Assembly (NCBI GenBank): GCA_008802785.1 | Contig: VUYT01000033.1 | Span: 144,387 to 208,386 of the forward strand | Origin: Symmetrospora coprosmae | Taxonomy: Eukaryota; Basidiomycota; Cystobasidiomycetes; Symmetrosporaceae | Length of the DNA stretch: 64,000 nt | Direction: 5' to 3' | In this document: in pieces, positions 44,350 through 56,359 of the stretch | Layout: every line of letters begins with the position of its first letter | Numbering within the stretch: position 1 is the stretch's first letter | Made by a program: the position numbers and the translations under genes | The notes under the pieces: generated by a model | The model's input: only the letters and a program-made list of their open reading frames with translations | Database searches by the model: none | Told to the model about the DNA's origin: nothing

Positions 44350-45848
44350 TCAGAGATACTTGTGTCCTGGTTTCTGCTTCTTCCATCCAGGGTCGGTGCG
44401 GCCAAGGCACAGGCTGCAGGTCGGCTTTGGCCCAGAGTTCCAGACGAGGTTGCATCCAGGGAGGTAGTCAAGGGCATACTCCTCGCCCACGGGCTCGTTC
44501 GGGATCTGGTGTTCGTGCTCGCACCCCGCAACTGACGAGGCCACAAGGGCCGCGCACGCCTTTTGTGGAGGTTCTTCGACAGGGACGGTCTTGCATTCGT
44601 TGATCATGCGCGTGAGGACAGCCTGGTCCCAGCCAGAGGCAAAGTCGGCGTGCAATCCATAGCCTGTGGTGTCACCGTTCGCGAGGATGTACTGCAGCTT
44701 GTTGTTGTGCTTGGGCTTCTTGTCCCAGTAGTAGGCTGGAGGAGGGTGCGACTGTCAGCACGGATTGTCGGAATGCAGGCAAGCAGGACTCACTCTCGAA
44801 GAGGATGGAGGGGATGCGCATTTCGAAACCGGCAGGACAGTTCTTCCCAAGCTGTCCCCCACCCCAGCTGGCGTACCGGACGTGAGCTCTGGAGCGGAAG
44901 GGTCAGTCCGGGCTCTAGATCGGACAGGGACACATAAACGGACCTGGGGTTCTTGGGATCAAATGCTGCTCCGCTCCAACATGTGGGGTAGAACGATTTT
45001 GCTACCAGGACGTCGCAGTGCTTCGTGGGCATCGAGTGCGACTCGCTGCTGCTGATCTTCTTGCCGTTGGCGTCCTGCTGCTCGCAGTAGTAGATCTGCG
45101 AGATGTCGTCCTGGACCTCTGGTCGCACGCTCTTGCGGTTGGGGTCGCCGGCGATCATCCTGAAGTCGTATGGGAAGGGTTGGACCTTGACACCAGGCTA
45201 GACCGGGGAAACCAGCGTCAGCAACCTAGTCGGCGCAAGGACAAAGAGCCAGACTCACCTTGGTCGCTGGCTGCTCGTAATAGATCCTGGTGTTGCTCTT
45301 CATCATCGTATAGCTTCCGTTTGCCAGGACGCTGCGAAGTCACATCAAGTTCAGATGCCCGGTTCCACAGCCAGCTTTAAGCCCGAAGATTCGGGCTGAA
45401 GGAAAGGTTCACCTGTACACGACCGGTTGCCAGTAGGCCGAGTTGTCTGCCTTGACGCCCAGGTTGCTGCACTTGGACTTGCGCTGCTGGTCTGCACTGT
45501 AACTTGACGAGAAGGCCGAGCCCCCAGCAACGCGGTGCACTGAGAAGAAGCAGGAGAACAGTAGCGGAGTCAGAGCCGGTAATAGTGGTCCACGAGAGCG
45601 TCTTGCACTGATCCCTCACCATGACCGGAGACCTTGCCGGGTCTGCCGGAGCTCCGTCAGTCAGCGGCAGCGGACCCCTTGCAGACACGGCAGCTTTGAC
45701 AGACCACTCACGAAACGATGGGATCGATGCGCGCATTGACGAGGGATGAGAGGGAGTGAAGGACAATCCTCGACGCGGCGGACGCCGGGCCAGCCGCGGA
45801 GAGGACGTAGAGTGCGAGCGGGAGAGCGGAGGTGAGAGCCAGTCTCAT
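44350..45848 (-). CDS. Secreted DUF1996 protein
   Basis: Seven exons: 45848-45712, 45642-45620, 45539-45413, 45331-45259, 45197-44944, 44888-44794 and 44735-44350, giving 364 residues. A signal peptide (LALTSALPLALYVLSAAGPASA) precedes the DUF1996 start RIDPIVSPGKVSGHVHRVAGG, then the family blocks CWSGAAFDPKNPRAHVRYA, GQLGKNCPAGFEMRIPSI and GDTTGYGLHADFASGWD. Exon 2 is only 23 nt yet encodes the conserved SPGKVSGH. The domain is common in extracellular fungal proteins, sometimes beside WSC domains; its activity is unknown. It is divergent from the calycin-like gene. Confidence 0.9.
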
Positions 45849-46471
45849 GTTGGTCGAAGATGGATGGGGCTTTTGAGGGTGGAGAAAGGCGGTACGAAAA
45901 GTGTATGGAGGTGATGGAGCAGAGCAGAGCACAGGAGCGAGAGAGAGTCCTCGTTCCTGGTCAGGTTTTCATCGCTGGCCTGCATTCTTCGGCATCGCTT
46001 CTCCCCTTCTCCGTGCTTCCTTGCATACTCGCCACCTCAAGGCCAATCTCGGACGGCGGCTTCGCTCCGCGCAGACAAGTTCACGTCAGAAGGGGGACCG
46101 ACGGCGAGAGAGAGAGAACGCGTCGCCCTTGTTTGCTGTTCGCACTCGATCCCAAACACGTCAGGCAGGCCGACAGGCAGGCGAGATGCCTTCGCTGATC
46201 CGGAGCCATTCCGGTCTCTTTGCGCAGTCAAGCCAGGCACCGACGGACCTGTGCCTGGCACCCTTCTCTCTTTGATTGCCCTTCAGCTTTGGTGCCAGCT
46301 TGGGCTGTCTGCATGGCTTGCGCTATGAGTCGGCACCTTGGCAAGCTGCTCACTCAGTCCGCGGAGATCTCCCGCCGCAGAACGGTGGCAAACGTTTGCC
46401 AACCCGGTTCTCCACCTTCTCCCTCTGACTGCCTCACACCATAAGCCCAAGCAAGCGCGCACTCTCTCAGC
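45849..46471. promoter_or_regulatory. Divergent intergenic region, 623 bp
   Basis: Shared upstream region of the DUF1996 gene (minus) and the calycin-like gene (plus). No TATA box stands out and no coding segment is supported. Confidence 0.4.
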
Positions 46472-47055
46472 ATGTCCAAGAGCCTCAGGAACCTCTCCGG
46501 CAAGTGGACGATGAACCGCGATCTCTCGAGCGATGTCACCGAGACGCTCAAGATCCAGGGCTTTGGGCTCGTGATGAGGAAAGCGGCCGGTGTCGCTCCA
46601 GTGACGCTCGAGGTCGAGCAGTCCGAGAACGAGATCCGAATCAAGCAGAGCACTGTGCGTTGCTTGCGTCGCATGGCATGGTGGTGATTCGCGCGCTGAC
46701 AATCCGACTGCGACTGCAGGGCACGACTGCAGTCTCGATCCCTGCTGTCCAGGAAATGTGGACGTTGGATTGGGAGATGCGCGAGCAGGACGACGCCTTC
46801 CTTGGCAAGGTCCGGAGCAAGTCGCGCTGGACGACGGCGGAGAAGGTCAAAGAAGCGCACTCGGGCTATCTGACTGAGGGACTATCCGGCGGCGACAGCG
46901 AGCTCATCGAGTCGTATGTGGAGAGCGCCGAGTCGGACGGATGGAAGGCGACGCAGATCTGGACCATGGAAGGGGAGCAGTTCGTCAGGAGGGTCGTCAC
47001 GAGCAAGGGCGATGAGTGCGCAGAGACCCTGCTGGATTACGATTACAAGGGGTAG
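46472..47055 (+). CDS. Calycin (lipocalin/FABP)-like small protein
   Basis: Exons 46472-46654 and 46720-47055 (65-nt intron) give 172 residues without a signal peptide. The pattern, N-terminal LSGKWTMNRDLS, a GFGLVMRKAA segment, alternating strands, then WKATQIWTMEG and FVRRVV near the end, fits fungal calycin-type ten-strand barrels that bind small hydrophobic ligands. The ligand and role are unknown. A cytosolic location is inferred from the lack of targeting signals. Confidence 0.65.
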
Positions 47056-47425
47056 TTTGTCGCCACCGAGGTGGTCTCGGAGCTGCCACTGAGAGGACTT
47101 GCAGGACTGCTTTCGACTAACTGGACCGGACGTGTCATAGCTGGGAGAGCAACAAGCAAGAGCGATAGCATCAGCCATTCTCGACGATGTTACTATTGAG
47201 ACGAACCCGTTCCAGACCTTCTCAGCTCTCCTCGTATCGCTCCGTTTCTGCGGGACACGGACCCGCCTTCAACGGCCAGGCCCCGGGGGAATAGCAACGC
47301 ATGGGCACAACGGACCGGGCATGACCCTCGCTTCTCTCGCTCTTGCCATATCAGAAACGGCATCATCACCTCGCTCTCTCCCTGCAATTGACCACCCACG
47401 CTCCTTTGGCCTGACACTCCCTTCA
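47056..47425. other. Intergenic region, 370 bp
   Basis: Upstream of the DUF7729 gene; an alternative in-frame start for that gene lies at 47,321. No other feature was seen. Confidence 0.4.
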
Positions 47426-48755
47426 ATGCCCTCCTCCTCCTCCTCCTCCTCCCGCACCTCCTGTTCCGCCCAGAAGGCACGGAGGCGGCGTCCGCTGGGC
47501 TGCTTCCTCCTTCTCACAGCAGCACTAGGCACAACCAGCGCATGCATGACGGAAGCCCTCCACACATCGCCTGCTCAGCTTCGGCTCACTACGGATTGCC
47601 AGTACTTAGAGGCGCCTCGCCCGCCCTCGCCACGGTTGGCGCGACGCCATCCTGCGCCCCAGAGCCAGCTCGAAATGGAGGACACGGGCTTCGCTGCAGA
47701 AGCGACGCTCGTTGCCAGTGGGACTCTGACATCAGTGCTGCCGGAAGAGACGGCCGCACCAATACCAGTAGCTGGGAGCTGGTCGCTTCCGCCGAGCTTT
47801 GCGCTTCCACAGCCTTTCGAGTGGGTCGCGCCTGCTCCTTCTCGTCCCCCACATCAGCTGACTCTCCTTCTCACCTCAGCGCGGTACTCGGCGTCAACTT
47901 CACCGCTCCCTCGTGTCCTGCGTTCTTCGAATCGTTCCTCTCGGACCCTGCCTTCCGGGCATGCTCTCCGCTGTCCCTCTTGGTGCGTTACTCCTCTTCC
48001 TTTTAGGGTAGCACAAGCTGACACGCACCACAGCTCGAAACATCCAGCTCCTTCTTCCAGACTATGCGCAACAGCACGCTCCTCCCTGCTGTGCTCGACA
48101 CAATATGCTCGACAGACACGCTCACCTGCCAGGGCGTAATGGACAGCTACGCCGCGCAGATCGCGCAGCCCGCCAACTGCGGCCAGGACATCAGCAAAGG
48201 CAATGCACTCGCTGTCGCTGCCCTCAACGGGTTCAGGAACTTTCGGCTGTACCGTGAAGCGGGGTGCTTGAAGGATGCGGCGCAGGATAGTGAAGGGTAC
48301 TGCTTTGCGCGGGCAGCAGGTGCGGCAACGGCCAGGTGAGTTCCGACGATGCTGTCCCACAAGAGCGAGGCTGACTGCGTGGTTCGCAGCGACCTCTACC
48401 TCTACTACCTGCCTGGCGGGACGTCACTGCCATCGGGTTCCCAGCCCTCGTGTGACAGCTGCTCCAAGAGCACTCTCGATGCGTTCAGGTGGGTGTGCTT
48501 CCACGGCTCGAATCGTTGTTTTTACACTAGCTTACCTCTCTATGCAGCTCATACGCATCCAATGCGACACTGCGCATATCCGAGACGTACCCTGGAGCCC
48601 GCAATGTCGTGTCGATGACTTGCGGGCCGGCCTTCGCACCCCTGGTCGCTGCAGCCAGCAGTACGGGGGCTGCCTGGCGCACAAGCACTCATTCATTGCT
48701 TGGATTGCCGGTCCTCGGTCTGGGCATGCTCGTCGTGTCTCTCCTCTCCTTCTGA
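47426..48755 (+). CDS. DUF7729 protein, secreted and probably GPI-anchored
   Basis: Exons 47426-47820, 47880-47982, 48034-48335, 48390-48488 and 48548-48755 give 368 residues. After a basic patch (KARRRR) there is a hydrophobic signal segment (PLGCFLLLTAALGTTSA). The conserved domain reads CPAFFESFLSDPAFRACSPL, then MDSYAAQIAQPANCGQDIS, GYCFARA, YLYYLPGGTSLP and CDSCSKSTLDAF, with about ten cysteines expected to form disulfides. The tail (LLGLPVLGLGMLVVSLLSF) is hydrophobic to the end, as in GPI-anchored proteins. The domain is fungal-specific and uncharacterised. The shorter start is preferred because it brings the signal segment nearer the N-terminus. Confidence 0.85.
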
Positions 48756-49126
48756 ACGCTCATCCTATCCACGACACGGACACTAGGGCTTCCTGTGCAT
48801 CTGCGTCGCGCGTCTCGTTGTACCCCGGAGCGCGCGTCATACCCTCATTTGGTATACCCGTCACTTTCTTTCAGTTTGGCAGCGGCAGTGATGGCACACT
48901 CGACGTTAGTGGGCGCAATCTTGTCTTGAGTGCGCATCTGTTTGCCTGTTTGCCACCGACCCGGTCCAGGGGGAGAGACAGGCGCATCGGAGGCGAACTG
49001 TTTTCGTCCGGATCCCAACATCATCGAAAGCTCACGTCCTTGCATGTGCTTGCAGGGATAGACTACAGCATGCGATAATGCTGCTCGAACCGCGGCAAAC
49101 GGAGTCGCACTCCCACTTACGCAGCC
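48756..49126. other. Intergenic region, 371 bp
   Basis: Between the DUF7729 and T5orf172-type genes; nothing supported was seen. Confidence 0.4.
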
Positions 49127-51121
49127 ATGACCAAGCCCGCCTGGCTTGCGCCCTGGCTGGCCGAGCTCGGTGGAAAGGGCAAGGATGGTCAGAGACCCAG
49201 CTCACCTGAGCGCGAGCGTGTGCAGAGCGCTCACGATCGGCACGCCGAGCGGTGGCATCCACGCGCGGCCAGCAACATCCCGACGCGTCCTGCTGGACCC
49301 TCCGACTCGAGCTCGCCGACGCGGAGCAGCTTTGCGCGCGCGAATGCAGACGACGCACAGTTATCGGCATATACAGACAGACTGCGCATCGATGAGCCGC
49401 TTCAGAGCGTCCCAGACGCCCGCGAGAGCGCGCGGGCGACCGAGGAGCGCGTCCGGGCGCGGTCTGCTGGTGGGCAGCCCGTTGCGGTATACGGTTCCCC
49501 TGCATATGTGTCCACTCGCACTCCGGACACGCAGAGCATGCGACCGCCTCTGTCTACACCGCCTGGCCGGTCGCCGCCGAAAGGACCCCGTCCACCGCCA
49601 GATAGGCCGCATTCGTGCTCTGCAGGTGGCGCCTGGCCCACAATCGACACTTTCGAGCGGTCCTCTCCACAAAGCTACAGACCGCAAGTCTCGCCAGGCA
49701 GCTTCGTTGATCCCAGAGGACCGCAAGCCCAGCCGCGTCCGCCGGTCTACAGCACCCCTCCGCGACCCTTCTCAGCTGGGCCTTCATTCCCCTACGCTCG
49801 TACGCACTCCGACGGCCCGCAGCATGCGCACGGTTTGCCAGAGCCACCGCCGCGCTTCTCGAGTCCGAGCGCTCTCGTTGGAAAGTCCAGCAGCCAACAA
49901 CATCCGAGAGCTCAAACGCACTCGAGTCCGACCGCTCCTGCGTCCGCTCGCACGGCCGGGAAGACACAGCCTCCTTTGCTTCGACCACACAGCGATTCTG
50001 CCGCTTCGACAAGTGCATATCACTCTCCAAGAGCCACTCCCAGGGCTTCTACCAGCGCGACTCCCGCTTCTCCGGGCGCTGTCAAGCCCAACCAGTGCCA
50101 CGGGATCACAGGCGCGGGAAAGCGCTGCACGCGCGTAGTCGGGGCGTCAAAAGGCCCAGGAACGCCGAAGAAGAACGCCACCCCAACGAAAGCGGCACCT
50201 GAGCACAGACAGAGCGGGCTCAGTACAGGCGCGCTTCAGCAGCTAGACAGACGGCTAAGCATCGGGCGCGGCAAGCGGCAATCGGCGGGCGGGAAGGCCA
50301 GAGCGTCACCGAACAAGCTGCAGCAGACGACTGTTATTGAGGTGGACAGCGACAGTGACGAGGACTTTGACCGGCCAACAGGCAGGCTGGACCGCGCTTT
50401 GGCCGAGGACGAAGATGCGCAGCTGGAGGAACTGCCCGTATACTGCTTCCAACACGCCAAGCAGACGCTGGAGCAGAAGGGCATATTCATCGGTCCCGTC
50501 TTCATAGACTTTGCGCAATGGATACCAGAGTACCTCCCGCGCGACACCAAGCTGCAGCTACGGCACGAAATCAGCAAGCCCGTCACCGGCGACGACACTC
50601 CTGGGTACATCTACGTGCACGAGATGGCCAGCAGCGGTGAGTGCGGTCCGCTTAACGCAATCCGCCGTGGCTGACCAGGCAAGGCAGACGTCAACACCAG
50701 CAGCACGACCTTCATCAAGCTCGGCCGATCCATCAAGCCTGTGGCGCGCCTCAACCAGTGGAAGTTGCAGTGCCGGAGCAGGAGCCCCGTGGTCCGGGGC
50801 ATCTTCCCGCAGCATGCGAGTCAGGAGAGAACTGCGACATTGCTGCAGTCTGCAAGTCCGGCGCAGGTGCACGGCGCGCTGTCCTTTGCGGCAAAGGGCC
50901 TTGCGCACCACCACAGATGGGAGCGGCTGTGCCTCATCGAGCTCGCTGGCCTGGCGGCTCATCAGAGCGCGCAGCGGCGCGCCGATACGACAGCTCAAGG
51001 GAGATGCTCGGATTGCGGCAAGATACACGTCGAGCTCTTCCTGGTCGACCGGGGCAGCTACGAATCGGCAATCCGCGACATGGTGCTCAAGTGGCAGGCG
51101 TTCGTCGAGATGCTGCCGTGA
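49127..51121 (+). CDS. T5orf172/DUF1766 (GIY-YIG-like) domain protein
   Basis: Exons 49127-50636 and 50679-51121 (42-nt intron) give 650 residues. The first 320 residues are Pro/Ser/Arg-rich and disordered. The fungal DUF1766 module follows: NQCHGITGAGKRCTRVV (a Cys motif), LPVYCFQHAKQTL, then PGYIYVHEM and, across the splice, FIKLGRSIKPVARLNQW, the T5orf172 core related to GIY-YIG nucleases. A Cys pair (CSDCGKIHVELF) follows and the C-terminus contains an amphipathic helix. The predicted role involves nucleic acid, but whether it cuts is unknown. The gene converges on the TOPORS-like gene with only 50 bp between stop codons. Confidence 0.85.
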
Positions 51122-51171
51122 CGATTACAACGACACGTGTGTACACCGAAGCTCGTATTGTTGTTGTCACT

Positions 51172-53614
51172 TCAGGCGCCCTCCTGCGCCAATCGGATCT
51201 CCTTCTCTGCCTTGAGCTTGGCCTTCAGTGCCGCCATCCTGTCGACAGGAGTGACGGAACTAGCATCCTGGACACTTTTGCGCTCGGCGAGCAGGCGCGC
51301 GCGAAGGTCTGCCATACGGCGCTGAGCTGGAGCTGCATCGGGCTGGTTGGCGTCCGACTTCGCGGCGACACCGTTCGTGGGATCCTCTCGGACCTGAGCT
51401 GAGTCCTTGACATCCCCGTCGCCATCCGCGTGTACTGTAGGTGCACTTCGTGATTTCTCCTCTTCCAGCCGTGCCATGAGCTTCTGCCTGAGGTCATTCC
51501 CGACTTTTGCAGAGCGGTACCCTCCTTCGACAGGCGATATCGGAGCAGGTCTCACGGAAAGGCGTTGCAAGAGGTCCGGTCCCCTCTGCGCGCCCTTGGA
51601 CCGACTCGCTCCTCGAATGGCGAGGGCCCCTTCGCGCTGAGTCGCCGGTCCCGTCCCGTCCGTCCAGTCAGAGCGCAATGCCCGCTGCTTGGCGTGCCCC
51701 CTTCCTCGGATGCTCAATCCGCTGTTCTTGTGATGTCGATCAGAGTCCTGACATGTGTCACCCGGAGCGAGCATTGGCAGATCGGCAGTGGTGTGCTCCT
51801 CCACGTCGCCGAGCGAGATCAGGTCCTCGAGATCCGAATCTGCTGGCAGTGGCCCCTCCGCGGGCAGATCTGCTCCATTTGCTTCGGCCCGCTGGTCTGC
51901 GGATCCCTCCTTCGTCTGATTTGGCGACCTCTGCCGCTGAGCGTCCTCATTACGTCGCTCAACGTGTCCGGCAGAAGACCGCGGTTCAGGGAACCGATCT
52001 CGCCGGTCTCGTCTCGACTTTGTCTCACGCCGGGCCAGTCTGCTATACTCCGGCACATAGGTGTCTCTGCCTTGTCGGGGCGCAATGTCGCTTGCAACCC
52101 TGCTCCTCCGTGCAGGTGAGGTCGCCCGGTCTTGATTTCTGCAAGCATCTCGCGGTCTCGAGCGGCGATCATCGTCAGACGAGCTCGAGGAGGGGGAACG
52201 GCGTTTGCGGGTCTCGTAGATTGGGGGCGCCCTGGCACTCTCGGGGTAATCCTCATTGCGGGTCTGCAGGTCTTTGCGCTCCGGTCGACTGCAGGCGATG
52301 AATACTCAGCGGTATTTCAGACTCATAATAACCTCGAAAGCGCACACACTCGTACTGCACAGCCCTGTCGTAGTTCCTGATGTCCGAGTACGGACTCCTG
52401 AGGAAGCTGCTCGTCTCGTGGAGGAAATGCTCGGCGTCGCGCTCACCGAGAAACTCGCTCATCAAGCGCGTGGCAGAGTCGGAGCGCAGCTCGAGCTGCG
52501 ATGCAATGTTGACGCCGTATCCGACGAGAAACTCGAGGTCGATCCCGTCGAACACGCGCAGCTCTCTGCGGAGCCACCGCGTCAGCCTGGCTTTGAGGTC
52601 AGAGGATGCGCTGATCTGAGAGAAGGAGACGTCTCGATACTGTGTGCGGGGAGATTTAGCTGGTGAGCAACGGAAGCAAGCGCAAAGTGGACCCACTCGT
52701 GTGTAACGGTTCGCGCCAACGTGCTTCACAAACAGACCGTGCCGGTAGACGTAGCGCCGCTTCTCGACTGCGAGATCCTCGGCGTCCATCTCCGGGATGG
52801 CAGCTGGCCTGTTGCGCATCTTCCAATCTGCGAACTTGAAGCGCGGGTGGGTGGGCCTGTTCAGGAGCTGGGACCGTGCACCCTCTGCGAGCACCTGCGA
52901 GGCCGTGCGCTGCGACGCAGACGCGTAGGCCGACGCGTCGGACCTGTCGATGAGCGGGGCGAGGTAGTGTCTCTGGAAGTCGCGCTCGCTGCGGATGTGG
53001 TGCAGGAGGAGCTCGATGGCCGTGTTGCAGAGGGGGCACTTGCGCGACTGGTCCGTCCATGCGAGGATGCAGCGGAAGCAGTACGCGTCGTGGCTGCACG
53101 GCTGCACGACGGTCCGGTCGTCAATCACGCCGAGGCAGATTGCACAGTGGAGGGATTCGTCCTCCTCGTCGTCGTAGATCTCGATGTCTTCTTCTTCTTC
53201 CCGCGTTCCTGACTCGACAGCGGGCGGCGGCAGAGACAGCGGCAGCACTCCATTCTCCTTCGTGTCCGTGTCTACAGTAGCTTCCTCGTCATCGTGGTCC
53301 TCCTGCTCGACAGCTCGCGCTTTCCCCTTGCCCTTGCCGTCATTGTCGGAAGAGGCATGGCTGCTTGCGGACAGCTTGCGTGATATGAGCGCGTCGAACG
53401 GATCTGCCTCAGTTACTCCATGTTCCTCCTGCTCCCAGGACGTCCCGAACGGCGCTGCCGCCTCTCGCGGTCTGCTGCTGGTTGTCCAAGAAACGCCATT
53501 GCCGTTGCCGTTCCTGGTCGCCGAGAAGCGACGCCGCTTGCGCTGCGATGCGGCTGCAATGGACGCTGGGACCAGCCGGCTGGTGGATGCTGATGCTGAT
53601 GCTGATGTGCTCAT
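51172..53614 (-). CDS. TOPORS: TOPORS-like RING-type E3 ubiquitin ligase
   Basis: Exons 53614-52697, 52639-52350 and 52288-51172 give 774 residues. The RING (about 156-196) is C3HC4: CAICLGVIDD, PCSHDAYCFRCI, CPLC. It is followed by the family's YRHGLFVKHVGANRYTRYRD and a helical region ending SDIRNYDRAVQYD. The tail is RS-rich (ETKSRRDRRDRF) with a final amphipathic helix (MAALKAKLKAEKEIRLAQE). TOPORS-type ligases act in the nucleus on topoisomerase I, p53 and related substrates in animals; fungal roles are less known. The 57-nt intron (52696-52640) has no stop; the 61-nt intron (52349-52289) is required to join the RS tail. A start further upstream at 53,704 is in frame but lies near the neighbour's promoter. 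Confidence 0.85.
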
Positions 53615-53723
53615 ATCGGCGTCACCATGATATGCCGTGGAAGCGAGTTGGAAGGAGACAGAGCCAGTACCAGTATGCGCATCTCCGCCTTGGACGCGCT
53701 CCAAAATCGTCTATCCCACAAAG
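53615..53723. promoter_or_regulatory. 109-bp bidirectional promoter (TOPORS-like / PDCD5)
   Basis: Only 109 bp separate the divergent start codons, so the two genes must share regulatory DNA. No TATA box is visible. Confidence 0.6.
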
Positions 53724-54514
53724 ATGTCGGACGCAGACATGGACGCGATACGCCAGGTGTGCGATGCGATGCTGCGACGAATGGATGGATATGCTCAGCC
53801 AGATTGACTGACTCGAGCGAGCCATCCACAGCGGCGTCTGGCCGAACTCGCAGGCGGGTCCGCAGCTTCACCTTCAGCCGCCGGCGGACAGCAGCAGCAG
53901 CAGCTGCAGCAGCAGCAGGATCAGGCTGTGCGTTGGTGGAAGCGCACCGTGTAGGTGCCGCGGAAACAGCTAACGCCCGACGTGTATGCTCGACCCAACG
54001 CGCAGGCCCGCGCAGCTGAAGAGGAAGAGTCCCGACGGACAATCATGGGCCAGATCCTGGACCCCGAAGCGCGCGAACGGCGTGCGTGCCCTTTCCTTCG
54101 TCTGTTCTTCTGTGGAGGCCCGCACTGACGCCGTTCCATTCCATGCTCTGATTGACCCTTGCAGTCTCGCGGATAGCGCTCGTCCGGCCCGAGCGCGAGC
54201 GCAGCCTGCAGGAGCTCCTCGTCCGCATGGCAAAGTCCGGGCAGCTGCGCGGGCGCGTGACGGACGCACAGCTGCTCGGCCTCCTCGACCAGGTCGCGCA
54301 GGCCGAGCAGGGGCACGCTGGCGGCGCGGCGTCTGCGGGCGCAAAGAGCAAGATCACCTTCAACCGGCGGCAGGACAAGAGCGCGCTTTCGGACGATGAT
54401 GAGGACGACGGGTTTGATGCATATGACGGGCGCGCGCGGACAGCCTCGAGCAAAGCGACAAAGTCTGTGGCGGCCAATAACGACGATGACGACGACGACA
54501 TCTTTGATCTCTGA
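53724..54514 (+). CDS. PDCD5: PDCD5/TFAR19 family protein
   Basis: Exons 53724-53756, 53832-53927, 54006-54081 and 54165-54514 give 184 residues. The assembled N-terminus is MSDADMDAIRQRRLAELAGG, then a Gln-rich stretch and RRTIMGQILDPEARERLSRI, the conserved helical bundle entry. VRPERERSLQELLVRMAKSG and KITFNRR complete the double-stranded DNA-binding fold. The C-terminus is acidic (DDDDDDIFDL). PDCD5 proteins act in nucleus and cytosol, in chaperonin/TRiC binding and stress responses in animals. The Gln run and the acidic tail extend it beyond the usual 125 residues. Confidence 0.93.
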
Positions 54515-54647
54515 GGTCCGTGTCGAGGACCGCGGAGGATACCCTCTTCGTTCATATCTGTTCTGTCTCGGGTCCACTCAGCAATGCAAGGCAGTTGCGC
54601 ATCTCTGTCTCTCCCATCTAAGCTTGCTTTATACACCATTGCACTGC

Positions 54648-55600
54648 TCAGATATACTTTTTCTCCTGGAGGTATGCGACCATCTGCTTGACGCCGTCCT
54701 CGATGCTCGAGCTGTCCGTCTTGATGTGGATCTCTGGGCTCGACGGCGCCTCGTACGGTGCAGAGATGCCGGTGAAGTCTGCGGCAAGGACCACAGCATA
54801 CAAGGTCAGCTCTGAATACCCTGTCCGTGGCGACGTGCACACACCCTTGATCTCCCCCGCGCGGGCCTTCTTGTACAGGCCCTTTGGATCGCGCTTCTCG
54901 ACCTCCTCGAGCGACGCGTCGACAAAGACCTCGATGAAGGGCAACCCCACCTGGTCGTGGAGCTTGCGGGCAATGTCGCGGTCGGCCTGGTAGGGCGAGA
55001 TAAATGCCGTGATTGCGGTTGTTGCGGAGAGGGCAAACAGCTTGGACACCTTCGCGCGCCACTCACTTCATGTCAGCTCGGCGCCTGTAAGACGAGGGTT
55101 GGAACGGGTGGGAGCGCACCTCTCCGATGCGCCGGATGTTCTCCTCGCGGTCCTTGGGGCTGAACCCGAGGTCCTTGTTGAGGCCGAACCGGATGTTGTC
55201 GCCATCGAGGCGGAACGCGCGCTTGCCGAGCTGGAGGAGCGCAGACTCGAGCGCGACGGCGAGCGTCGACTTGCCCGAGGCTGTCCATCCATTCGTCCGT
55301 TCCCAAGTGCGCATGTCAGTCAATTCTGAAGCGGGCGGGGTGTCTCGCAGCGATAGTTTCGAGGGGGACGCACCGGACAGCCCCGTCAGCCAGATGGTGA
55401 CGCCTTGCTGGCCGGCGAGGCGCGCGCGGTCAGCATCAGTGACGGTGGATGCGCTGGGACGATGTATTCGCGGGAAGGAGCGGAATGCGGGACAGGATAC
55501 AAGATGTCACGGAGTTGTACGCGTCCCGTCAGCGGAGTTTTCTACAGACGGAAGGGCACGCGGGATTGCGCACGCACTGCCATGTGATGTTTGAGGCCAT
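54648..55600 (-). CDS. MET14: Adenylylsulfate (APS) kinase
   Basis: Exons 55600-55578, 55453-55374, 55280-55120, 55049-54845 and 54778-54648 give 199 residues, the usual length. The P-loop GLSASGKST is assembled across the second splice. [45 protein letters not shown] and [19 protein letters not shown] follow, with [13 protein letters not shown] near the end. It phosphorylates APS to PAPS in sulfate assimilation. The 66-nt intron (54844-54779) is open in frame, but the join KDFTGIS fits the family. It is convergent with PDCD5. Confidence 0.96.
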
Positions 55601-56359
55601 GTTGCAAAGAGTGTAATCAGCTGCAGAGGAATGATTCTGGTGATACAGAAGAGAAAAGAGATTTCTTGCGAGCTCTCTCTGCGTACTCGGTCGGGCAAGG
55701 GCAAGACGCCTTCGGGGATCCTCCGGAGGTCTCTGATAGAGCGGGATCTCGGATTGTGACGGGTCAGGCAGATACGAATCGACAAGGGGTAAAGTAGCTG
55801 CACGAGATGGTCAGATGTAGCACGGATCATGATCTTGCACGAGCTCGCTCGCGCCGCAAGTCGGCCATCCGGGCTGCTGACGCGCTTGGAGTGGCTGTAG
55901 CCGGCGATCCTGCCGCCCGGCATGACACGTACGCCAGCGAGCCGTCTTCAAAGGCCCATCTATACCGTAACAGATTGACAAGGACTGCTCGCCCTGACGT
56001 GTGGACACCTCGATCTGGACGGCATCTCCAACGCTCATCTCGCTGGCAGTTGGCAAGACACCTCGCTGACTCGGTCGGCTCCCTTTGGCTGCTGAGAAAT
56101 CCCACGATGCCCCCGGCAGTCACTGCCGCCTCCACATCCGCAAAAGCAGTCCTTGCATGCATCGTCTAACCCAAGGGCTTCACCGCCTTGACACGCCTCC
56201 CCTGCTCTCCTCTCTTGCCTCGAGGTATAAAGCCGACTGTGGTCCAAGCTGCCCTTTCGAGTCCGCTCCAAACATATCATCAGGTCAGAAAGGACTCCAA
56301 GCGCTTGATACTCGATTACTCTACTCAAGGCTTGCCAAGTCTCAAGCCCTCACTGCGTC
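55601..56359. other. Intergenic region, 759 bp, with a TATA box before the next gene
   Basis: This separates MET14 from two unrecognised genes. A 120-codon open frame at 55,807-56,169 shows no motif or splice context and is not called. A TATA element is listed separately. Confidence 0.4.
56226..56232 (+). promoter_or_regulatory. TATA box upstream of the orphan gene at 56,360
   Basis: TATAAAG, about 130 bp before the ATG, in a promoter style similar to that of the tandem zinc-finger-like genes. Confidence 0.5.

Noticed and set aside
55807-56169. 120-codon open frame upstream of the orphan genes
   Set aside because: No motif, no conserved look, and it ends before a separate TATA-driven gene; probably chance.
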